DNA from: Clostridia bacterium
GTDB taxonomy: Bacteria; Bacillota_A; Clostridia; Oscillospirales; Acutalibacteraceae
Direction: 5' to 3'
NCBI GenBank assembly: GCA_017441045.1
Contig: JAFSAK010000114.1
Coordinates: 1-5,911 of the forward strand
Length of the DNA stretch: 5,911 nt
Positions within the stretch are counted from its first letter, which is position 1, and each line of letters begins with the position of its first letter. The position numbers and the translations under genes are program-made. Below the pieces are notes generated by a model. The model had not been told where the DNA came from, made no database searches, and worked only from the letters and a program-made list of their open reading frames with translations. Shown here in pieces: positions 1-5,287 of the stretch.

Positions 1-10
1 AAATCGCAGT

Positions 11-38
11 TTTATGATAAGAAATCGCATTGTTTTTT
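11..38 (+). promoter_or_regulatory. Shared upstream promoter element, copy 1
   Basis: This 28-bp block matches 2263-2290 at 26 of 28 positions (differences at 21 and 31). It contains the dyad TTATGATAA (TTAT-G-ATAA), then AAATCGCAT and a T run. It starts exactly 42 bp upstream of the proposed -10 hexamer, as does copy 2. Fixed spacing to the -10 suggests a binding site for a common regulator or an activator contact region next to the -35. The regulator is not visible in the window. Confidence 0.55.
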
Positions 39-58
39 CAAGGGTTTTGAATTACAAT
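30..58 (+). promoter_or_regulatory. Promoter of the first operon (sigma-A-like)
   Basis: TTGTTT at 30-35 and TACAAT at 53-58 are separated by 17 bp, the ideal spacing for a housekeeping sigma factor. The -35 is a weak match (3 of 6) and the -10 a good one (5 of 6). A weak -35 overlapped by a conserved upstream element is typical of an activated promoter. Transcription would begin near 65. Read by eye; no start-site data. Confidence 0.5.
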
Positions 59-162
59 GGTTTAAAAGGTGGTGTATTGTACCCTTGTGCAATTTTGTCA
101 CCCTCAAAAATCTGCCTTAACGTAGGGCGGATTATTAGAATTTTATAAAATTGGCTTATGCC

Positions 163-171
163 GGATAGGAG
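163..171 (+). promoter_or_regulatory. Ribosome binding site deciding the start at 179
   Basis: GGATAGGAG with the AGGAG core at 167-171 lies 7 nt (a T run) before the ATG at 179. An upstream in-frame ATG at 158 would put this site inside the coding region and has no ribosome binding site of its own. Confidence 0.85.
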
Positions 172-178
172 TTTTTTT

Positions 179-1252
179 ATGGCATCTTTATTTAAAAAGA
201 CATTTGCAGTTGTATTAGCTTTAGCAATGGTTTTCACCTGCTTGACCGCTAATGCTGCAAGCGAAGGCACTTCCGTTAATGTGTCAACTGCTTATTCAAG
301 TGATATAAGCAAACCCGTAACTGTTGAGTTACATACTAAGAACTTCGGTACAGTTTATGGTTCCGATTTAACCATAACCCTCCCCACAGGATTCACCGTA
401 GTTAATAATGTAGTTGAAGTTAAGAGTGGCTTTGAATGGGTTAAGGATAGCAATTACGTTGTAAATGGTAATGTTATCAGATTCCTCGATGTTAGAACTA
501 CTGAGGGCTTTGATGTTGCATTTGATGTAAATATCCCTGCAGAAACCGAAGAGGGTACATACCCCATCACTGTTACCGGTCAGTTTGTTGATGCTTACGA
601 AGCTGCTTGCACCGTTACCAAGAATGCCGGTGCTATCGTAGTTCGTATTAATACAACTTCTCCCGTTACCGGTACTACTGAGGGTTACTTCATTCCTTAT
701 GGAAGCGTTACCTCCGATGGCGGCTTTGTTGATAAGAACGAAGATGGTTCTTTTGATAGCGGTAAAGTTGGCAAATCTTTCAAACTTCCCGAGGCAAGTA
801 TCGGCGTTACTACATTCTCTTACAGTGTAAAAGAGGAAGATGAAAATGATAAATATGAGCCTGGCGTTCAGTTTGGTTCATATGCCGTAGACACTGCTGA
901 CAAGACCTATGGAACATTAGTTGTTATGGGCGATTTCGATGATTTCAAGAGTGTATATGCTTCTATGGAATTAACTGCCATTTATAACAGACTAGCTTCT
1001 ATTTATAATCAGAATACACCTGCTGATGGTACCCTTAAAGTTAGATACGCTGCGGGTAAAACCATCACCATTGCTCTAGTTGCTCAAACTAAATATATGT
1101 GGAAGGGTACCGTTAATGGTGTTGCTCACCTTCAGTATGCAGTAAGAGTTACTAACCCAATACCCAGAACATATACTTCCGTTGCATACAATATTGCTAA
1201 TGATGTTTACACCTTCTCTAAGGAATCATCAGCTTACACAGTAGTAGCATAA
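179..1252 (+). CDS. Secreted protein with N-terminal cohesin-like beta-sandwich domain
   Basis: A 357-aa exported protein. Residues 1-26 form a signal peptide: KK at 6-7, a hydrophobic core AVVLALAMVF, then TANA before a likely cleavage at A26 or A27. C21 is preceded by Thr, so this is not a lipobox. Residues about 30-165 have the alternating beta-strand pattern of a cohesin or related beta-sandwich domain (PVTVELHTKN, SDLTITLPTGF, GFDVAFDVNIP, GTYPITVTG). This is a fold-level resemblance; the domain has not been confirmed by a profile search. Residues about 175-357 are not recognised. They include an acidic loop DKNEDGSFDSGK (185-196) resembling a calcium-binding loop. There is no sortase motif, C-terminal membrane helix, dockerin pair or catalytic motif. 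It ends in TAATAA and is 33 bp from the next gene, so it is probably the first gene of a three-gene operon. A structural or adhesive surface role is possible but unproven. The start at 179 is chosen over 158 because of the AGGAG site. Confidence 0.85.
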   Translation: MASLFKKTFAVVLALAMVFTCLTANAASEGTSVNVSTAYSSDISKPVTVELHTKNFGTVYGSDLTITLPTGFTVVNNVVEVKSGFEWVKDSNYVVNGNVIRFLDVRTTEGFDVAFDVNIPAETEEGTYPITVTGQFVDAYEAACTVTKNAGAIVVRINTTSPVTGTTEGYFIPYGSVTSDGGFVDKNEDGSFDSGKVGKSFKLPEASIGVTTFSYSVKEEDENDKYEPGVQFGSYAVDTADKTYGTLVVMGDFDDFKSVYASMELTAIYNRLASIYNQNTPADGTLKVRYAAGKTITIALVAQTKYMWKGTVNGVAHLQYAVRVTNPIPRTYTSVAYNIANDVYTFSKESSAYTVVA

Positions 1253-1285
1253 TAAAGTTCAGTGATTTTGGAGGCAAGAGTTAAT

Positions 1286-1426
1286 ATGAAAAAGAAATAT
1301 TTCAATCCCGAAGTCGAAATCATTGCGCTTTCGGTTAAGGATGTTGTAACAGCAAGTGAAGATACTATCCCTGGCGATAATGACGGTGATGAGGAAGTAC
1401 CGTTTGACGGCGAACAAGGCGTATAA
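1286..1426 (+). CDS. Small acidic peptide of 46 aa, function unknown
   Basis: A short open frame with GGAGG at 1270-1274, 11 nt before the ATG, and a TAATAA double stop. It sits 33 bp after the secreted-protein gene and 20 bp before the lipoprotein gene. The product starts MKKKYFNPEVEIIALS, continues KDVVTAS (18-24), and ends in an acidic, Gly-rich tail (DNDGDEEVPF, 31-40, then DGEQGV). It has no signal peptide, membrane helix or cysteine. From general knowledge, short peptides with the pattern MKK-Y-xxPE-(hydrophobic)-DV-x-T-(A/S)S recur as uncharacterised small genes in gut Firmicutes, but I cannot name a family. A basic and hydrophobic head followed by a variable tail also resembles leader plus core of a peptide precursor. 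No modification enzyme is seen in the window, so this stays speculation. The gene is real on the strength of the ribosome binding site, the fit between neighbours and the double stop. Confidence 0.72.
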   Translation: MKKKYFNPEVEIIALSVKDVVTASEDTIPGDNDGDEEVPFDGEQGV

Positions 1427-1446
1427 TAAGGCTTGGGGAAGTTTGT

Positions 1447-1908
1447 ATGAAAATGGTTAAGTTTCTTTCGCTGCTTTTGTCGGCGTTATTGTTGATGACG
1501 CTTACTATAGGTTGTGGCAAAAAGGATTCTGATAAATCCGGTGATAATGCCACCAACCAGACGGACGGATTTGATGAAATTCAGTTTAGCGATGAAGACG
1601 ATGACGATGATGATATTGTTGTTGACTTTGAAACAGGTGAGGTTATAGTTACTCCTGGTAGCTCAAGTGAAGACACTTCATCAGATAATGCATCATCAAA
1701 CACTTCATCCAATACTTCTTCGGGCAATGTATCGTCTGATACTACGTCCGGAAACCAATCCCAAGGAAATACATCCGAAAATGAGTCCTCAGAAAATGAA
1801 TCGGTTGGCGAGTCCAGTGATTCTTCGAATTCTGAGAGCACGAATTCTAATACGACTTCCAGCGATCCCAATAAGGAATCTATGGATGGATGGACTCCTT
1901 GGCAATAA
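1447..1908 (+). CDS. Lipoprotein with Asp run and Ser/Asn/Thr-rich stalk
   Basis: A 153-aa predicted lipoprotein. Residues 1-22 are a lipoprotein signal peptide with a leucine-rich core (FLSLLLSALLLM) and a lipobox-like LTIGC, which makes C23 the lipidated residue; -3 is Thr rather than the usual Leu. The mature part has no recognisable fold. It has a charged start (GKKDSDKSGD), an acidic run DEDDDDDD (49-56), and a short segment IVVDFETGEVIVTPG (57-71). About 70 residues of Ser, Asn, Thr, Glu and Asp follow, then the end GWTPWQ (148-153) with two tryptophans. Such composition fits an extended, disordered surface stalk. GGGGAAG at 1435-1441 precedes the ATG by 5 nt; an in-frame ATG at 1453 is an alternative start. 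It is the last gene of the operon, directly before an intrinsic terminator. The role is unknown; membrane tethering or spacing at the cell surface is an inference. Confidence 0.85.
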   Translation: MKMVKFLSLLLSALLLMTLTIGCGKKDSDKSGDNATNQTDGFDEIQFSDEDDDDDDIVVDFETGEVIVTPGSSSEDTSSDNASSNTSSNTSSGNVSSDTTSGNQSQGNTSENESSENESVGESSDSSNSESTNSNTTSSDPNKESMDGWTPWQ

Positions 1909-1927
1909 ACTCCTAATAATATATATA

Positions 1928-1962
1928 AAACGGCTCTGCAATTTGCAGAGTCGTTTCTTTTT
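1928..1962 (+). terminator. Intrinsic terminator of the first operon
   Basis: A 12-bp stem (1928-1939 with 1945-1956) closes a 5-nt loop AATTT, with one G.U pair, and is followed by CTTTTT. It begins 19 bp after the lipoprotein stop codon. The left flank is AT-rich (TATATATAAAA), so weak termination of leftward transcripts is also possible. Confidence 0.88.
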
Positions 1963-2117
1963 GCAAAAAAATCGCAAAATTTCATTCAAGAAGAAATCAG
2001 ATTTTTTACTTTAAAATTTATAATCAATAATAAAATTTTAAGAGTTCTATAATCCTGCAAACCTTTTTTTAATACATATGATTCAGCCATTTTTGAAAAA
2101 TTGCGATATTTTATCTT

Positions 2118-2143
2118 GACACAGATTTAGGGGAATCTGTGTC
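2118..2143. repeat. Perfect 10-bp inverted repeat (hairpin)
   Basis: GACACAGATT (2118-2127) and AATCTGTGTC (2134-2143) are exact reverse complements around the 6-nt loop TAGGGG. The 3' side is TTACTTTATG, which is too interrupted for a classical U tract. It could be a weak terminator, a small-RNA hairpin or a protein-binding dyad. It lies about 155 bp after the main terminator and about 120 bp before the next shared element. Confidence 0.7.
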
Positions 2144-2262
2144 TTACTTTATGCGGTTTCTGGTGGATAAAAAATAGCAATTTTTCAGATTTTAAGGTTA
2201 AAATATACAAAATAAACAAAGGTTTTATGTGAAGTTGATAAAAAAAGGTAAAAAAATGCGAC

Positions 2263-2290
2263 TTTATGATAAAAAATCGCATAGTTTTTT
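2263..2290 (+). promoter_or_regulatory. Shared upstream promoter element, copy 2
   Basis: It matches 11-38 at 26 of 28 positions, with the same 42-bp distance to the -10 hexamer. Here it is also flanked on the left by ATGCGA (2256-2261), which is the reverse complement of TCGCAT (2277-2282). This copy can therefore form a 6-bp stem with a 15-nt loop followed by T7. Copy 1 lacks the complementary left arm, so a terminator reading is less likely than a shared control element. Confidence 0.55.
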
Positions 2291-2310
2291 TGTGTAAAAT
2301 GTGGTATTAT
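2282..2310 (+). promoter_or_regulatory. Promoter of the sugar-uptake operon
   Basis: TAGTTT at 2282-2287 and TATTAT at 2305-2310 have 17-bp spacing, aligned position for position with the promoter of the first operon. TG at 2302-2303 gives an extended -10 (TGGTATTAT), which would compensate for the poor -35. TATGAT at 2315-2320 is an alternative -10. The predicted transcript starts near 2317, leaving a leader of about 55 nt. Confidence 0.5.
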
Positions 2311-2313
2311 GTA

Positions 2314-2322
2314 TTATGATAA
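2314..2322. promoter_or_regulatory. Third TTATGATAA dyad, at the predicted transcription start
   Basis: TTATGATAA is a 9-bp dyad with a central G. It occurs at 12-20 and 2264-2272 inside the shared element, and again here, overlapping the predicted start site of the second operon. Centres of the two sites in the second promoter are 50 bp apart. The layout resembles a paired operator, but the motif is AT-rich and short enough to recur by chance. Confidence 0.3.
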
Positions 2323-2357
2323 AATATGTGTATTATGTATAATTATCAATTCTTCAA

Positions 2358-2364
2358 AAAGGAG
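2358..2364 (+). promoter_or_regulatory. Ribosome binding site deciding the start at 2372
   Basis: AAAGGAG lies 7 nt before the ATG at 2372, immediately upstream of a canonical signal peptide. The in-frame ATG at 2309 lies inside the predicted -10 hexamer and has no ribosome binding site. Confidence 0.9.
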
Positions 2365-2371
2365 CAGCAAG

Positions 2372-5287
2372 ATGAAAGCAAATTTACTGAAAAAACTACT
2401 CAAAAAATCAGGCGCTGTAGTAGTTGTCGCAGCTTTGCTCATAACATCTGCACAATGTGCATTTGCAGAGAAAGCCGATAAGAATGATGCAGCGGCTGAT
2501 ATCGGCGCTTCCGATTCTGTTGCCAATGCAACCGCTAACGGTTACTTTGGTAAGTATGATACGGTAAAAGAATTCGCCGATGCGGAAAAGGTATATGAGC
2601 TCGATGCCGAGAAAGCCGCCGTTGAAAACGGCAAAAAATCGGAAGTTCTTAACCGTACCGCAGTTACTTTGAGTGAAGAAAACTCTTGGTGCGAGTGGAC
2701 CGTTGATATTGACGAGGCCGCTGCATATAATATCGAGTTGGATTATCTTCCCGATATTAAGTTCGATAAGGATATTACCGTTAAGATTACGGTTGATGGG
2801 GAACTGCCCTTCACCGAGGCCGCTAATATCTCTCTTTCAAGAAAATGGAGAAGCGCCTTTTTAGAGGGTGACTATCCCTTCGAAAAGGATAACCGCGGTA
2901 ATGATATCCGTCCCGAACAGGTGCAGGTTGAAGGTTGGTTTTCTGCCACTCTTGAAGATGTTCAAGGACTTTATGATGACCCTTATTTCTTCTACTTTGA
3001 AAAGGGCAAGCACACTATCCGTATCACTTGTACTGAAACACCTATTTCGGTAAGCGGTATTACTCTCCAGGTTGAAACCGCTATCTCCTACAAAGATTAT
3101 CTCGCTCAGTATAAGGGCAAAGAGGTTAAGGGTGGCGAAGGTAAGTTTATAGAAGCAGAACTTGCAGAATCTGTAAGCAATGCATCTATTTACCCTAACT
3201 ACGATAACCTCAGCGCTTCTATGAGCCCCTCTGATCCCAAGAACACGGTACTCAACCTCATCGGTGGCAGTAACTGGGGATCCCAAGGTGAAACAATTTC
3301 TTGGAAGGCCGATGTAGAGAAAGCCGGTCTTTACAAAATTGTTATGAGAGGCCGTCAGAGTGTTAACGCGGGCCTTAACTCTTACCGAACACTTCTTGTA
3401 AACGGAGAATTGCCCTTTGCCGAAGCTGAACAGATTTCCTTTGATTACAGCACCGGCTGGCAGATATTTACCTTGGGTAACGGCGATAAAGAATATCTTG
3501 TATATCTTGAGCCGGGTGATATCATAAGTCTTTCTTCTACCTCCGGTGATACCGCAGTAGTTTTAAGAAATGTTCAGAATATCAATAACGATCTTAACCA
3601 TCTCTACCGTCAGATTCTTGCTATTACATCTGCTACCCCCGATACATATCAGGATTACGACCTTGAAGATAAGATTCCTACTCTTGAGGATGACCTTCGC
3701 GATGCTGCTAAGCGTATGCTGAAAACCTATGATGATCTTTGCGCTACACTTGGCACCACCGGTTCTCAAGCAACTACCCTTAAGCTTTGTGCAGAAACCA
3801 TAAATGATTATGCAGATGCACCCTATGAAATTCCCGAATCTTTAAGCACCTTTAAGGGCGTTCTCGAAAAATTGGGAGCAATTATTCTTGCTCTTTGCGA
3901 ACAACCTTTGGAACTTGACTATATCGGATTTATGCCCGTTGATGCTAAGCTTCCCAAGGTTAGCGCAAGTTTCTGGGATGGTCTCGTATTTATGACCAAA
4001 CAGTTCCTCTATTCCTTTACCAGTGACTATAGCTCTTTGGGCTCTACCGCAGGTGAATCGGGCAAGACAATTACTGTATGGATAAATACCGGTCGCGACC
4101 AAGCCCAGATTATTTCGAACCTTATCGCCTCTGAATTCACCGAGAAGACAGGCATTGGCGTTACACTTAATATGGTTGATACCAACCAAACCCTTTTGAG
4201 AGCGGCTCTCGCAGGTAAGGGACCCGATGTTGCTCTTATGATGGCTCAGGGACAGCCCGTTGAACTTGCAGCCCGCGGCGCTCTTGTTGACCTTACAGAT
4301 TACATAAGCGACGATGTTTATGATGATTTCCATCCTTCATCTTGGATTCCTTTCAAATATAAAGACAGAATTTATTCCGTTCCCGAATCCCAGTCCTTTA
4401 TGGTAACCTTCTACCGTACCGATATATTCGAACAGTTAGAATTAGAAGTTCCTGATACCTGGGATGAGTTCTACAGAATGCTCGAAGTTATTCAGAGTAA
4501 TAACCTTAATGTAGGTATGGCGGAAATCAACGCCGCAGAAATGGGTGTATCGGCATCACTAAGCATTTTCTCTTCGCTTCTCTTCCAGAAGGGAACAAAA
4601 TCTTACTATACCGATGACCTTTCAAAGACACAGTTCACTACTGAAAATGCATATCAGGCATTTACCGAGTGGTCCCGTTTCTATACCGATTTCGGCATTG
4701 ACCGTTCTATCGACTTCTATAGCCGTTTCAGAACAGGTGAAGTTCCCGTAGGTTTCTCAAACTTTGCTACATATTCACAGCTCATAGCTGCCGCTCCCGA
4801 AATCAGAGGAATGTGGGCTATGGCTCCTATGGTAGGAACTCTCAATAAAGAAACAGGGGAGATAGACCGTAGTGAATCCTCTGCCGTTACAGGATGCGTA
4901 ATGCTTAAAGCCGCCGAAGAAAAAGGCGTTGCTGATGAGGCATATGAATTCCTTAAATGGTGGGTAAGCGCAGAAACCCAGATAGAATATTGTAACGATG
5001 TTGAAGTAACCCTCGGTATCGCAGGTCGTTATTATTCTGCAAACCTTGAAGCTTTTGACTCTCTCAACTGGAGCAAGGCAGAAAAAGCCGTTCTTGATGA
5101 GCAGAGAGAGCATCTTAACAATATACCCACTGTTATTGGTAGTTACGCCATTAACCGTGACCTTACAACCGCTCTTCGTGAAGTTATCGACGGTACCAAT
5201 AGACCCCGCCGCGCATTGCTCCTTTACAATGCAGATATGAACGAAGAAATTAATAGAAAAAGAGAGGAGTTTGGATTAAATGACTGA
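2372..5287 (+). CDS. Large extracellular carbohydrate-binding ABC solute-binding protein
   Basis: A 971-aa exported protein that captures a sugar or oligosaccharide for the ABC importer encoded next. Signal peptide: residues 1-32 (KKLLKK, core AVVVVAALLI, AFA before cleavage). The C-terminal part, about 565-960, is a family-1-type extracellular solute-binding domain of normal size (about 400 aa). It opens with KTITVWINTGRDQ and contains GKGPDVALMM, ARGALVDLTDYI, VPDTWDEFYRML and a late EFLKWW segment. The N-terminal half is an extension. Two related beta-sandwich, CBM6/35-like domains lie at about 50-250 and 258-404. They are linked by matching W109/W311 and VDGELPF/VNGELPF (141/343), all at a 202-residue offset. 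A helical linker follows (about 405-555). C29 follows Gln, so there is no lipobox, unlike most Gram-positive binding proteins. The usual length of this family is about 400-550 aa. The ligand is unknown. It overlaps the permease gene by 8 bp. Confidence 0.92.
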   Translation: MKANLLKKLLKKSGAVVVVAALLITSAQCAFAEKADKNDAAADIGASDSVANATANGYFGKYDTVKEFADAEKVYELDAEKAAVENGKKSEVLNRTAVTLSEENSWCEWTVDIDEAAAYNIELDYLPDIKFDKDITVKITVDGELPFTEAANISLSRKWRSAFLEGDYPFEKDNRGNDIRPEQVQVEGWFSATLEDVQGLYDDPYFFYFEKGKHTIRITCTETPISVSGITLQVETAISYKDYLAQYKGKEVKGGEGKFIEAELAESVSNASIYPNYDNLSASMSPSDPKNTVLNLIGGSNWGSQGETISWKADVEKAGLYKIVMRGRQSVNAGLNSYRTLLVNGELPFAEAEQISFDYSTGWQIFTLGNGDKEYLVYLEPGDIISLSSTSGDTAVVLRNVQNINNDLNHLYRQILAITSATPDTYQDYDLEDKIPTLEDDLRDAAKRMLKTYDDLCATLGTTGSQATTLKLCAETINDYADAPYEIPESLSTFKGVLEKLGAIILALCEQPLELDYIGFMPVDAKLPKVSASFWDGLVFMTKQFLYSFTSDYSSLGSTAGESGKTITVWINTGRDQAQIISNLIASEFTEKTGIGVTLNMVDTNQTLLRAALAGKGPDVALMMAQGQPVELAARGALVDLTDYISDDVYDDFHPSSWIPFKYKDRIYSVPESQSFMVTFYRTDIFEQLELEVPDTWDEFYRMLEVIQSNNLNVGMAEINAAEMGVSASLSIFSSLLFQKGTKSYYTDDLSKTQFTTENAYQAFTEWSRFYTDFGIDRSIDFYSRFRTGEVPVGFSNFATYSQLIAAAPEIRGMWAMAPMVGTLNKETGEIDRSESSAVTGCVMLKAAEEKGVADEAYEFLKWWVSAETQIEYCNDVEVTLGIAGRYYSANLEAFDSLNWSKAEKAVLDEQREHLNNIPTVIGSYAINRDLTTALREVIDGTNRPRRALLLYNADMNEEINRKREEFGLND
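5261..5269 (+). promoter_or_regulatory. Ribosome binding site of the permease gene, inside the upstream gene
   Basis: AGAGAGGAG lies within the last codons of the solute-binding protein gene, 10 nt before the ATG at 5280. It supports that start and the translational coupling implied by the 8-bp overlap. Confidence 0.75.

Larger units (their letters stand above)
1..178 (+). other. Upstream region and mRNA leader of the first operon
   Basis: No gene is supported here; the reverse-strand reading frame that overlaps it lacks a ribosome binding site and covers the promoter and signal-peptide region of the next gene. The stretch holds a 28-bp element shared with the second operon (11-38), a sigma-A-like promoter (30-58) and a leader of about 114 nt. 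The leader can fold into two small hairpins. One is 71-74 with 99-102 enclosing 76-81 with 88-93. The other is an 8-bp stem, 109-116 with 126-133, with one U.G pair and a 9-nt loop. The foldings were read by eye and no known riboswitch class was recognised. Confidence 0.6.
1963..2371. other. AT-rich intergenic region between the two operons
   Basis: No protein gene is supported in this 409-bp stretch; short frames here lack ribosome binding sites and have the composition of noncoding AT-rich DNA. It holds the perfect inverted repeat at 2118-2143, an ATCGCA motif at 1971-1976, a reverse-oriented relative of the shared element at 2102-2115, and the element and promoter of the second operon (2263-2310). 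TATAAT-like hexamers at 2019-2024 and 2048-2053 have no convincing -35 partner. Confidence 0.6.

Noticed and set aside
158..178. Upstream ATG for the first secreted protein
   Set aside because: The AGGAG site would lie inside the coding region; the start at 179 gives a standard signal peptide.
52..270. Reverse-strand frame of 72 aa over the first promoter
   Set aside because: No ribosome binding site, overlaps the promoter, leader and signal-peptide region of the real gene.
1581..1985. Reverse-strand and alternate-frame reading frames over the lipoprotein gene
   Set aside because: Low-complexity Ser/Asp codons stay open in other frames; these frames cross the terminator and lack ribosome binding sites.
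2116..2121. Consensus -35 TTGACA before the hairpin
   Set aside because: No -10-like hexamer lies 16-19 bp downstream; the match falls within the left arm of the inverted repeat.
2256..2290. Intrinsic terminator formed by ATGCGA/TCGCAT and the T run
   Set aside because: Only 6 bp with a 15-nt loop, no gene directly upstream, and the left arm is not complementary in the matching copy at 1-38.
11..2290. CRISPR or mobile-element origin of the 28-bp repeat
   Set aside because: Only two copies, over 2 kb apart, no regular spacers, no transposase, no target duplication, and both sit at promoters.
2309..2371. Upstream ATG for the solute-binding protein
   Set aside because: It overlaps the predicted -10 region, has no ribosome binding site, and would place 21 extra residues before a canonical signal peptide.
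2861..3286. Reverse-strand frame of 141 aa inside the solute-binding protein gene
   Set aside because: It lies wholly inside a well-supported gene, without a ribosome binding site or recognisable protein features.
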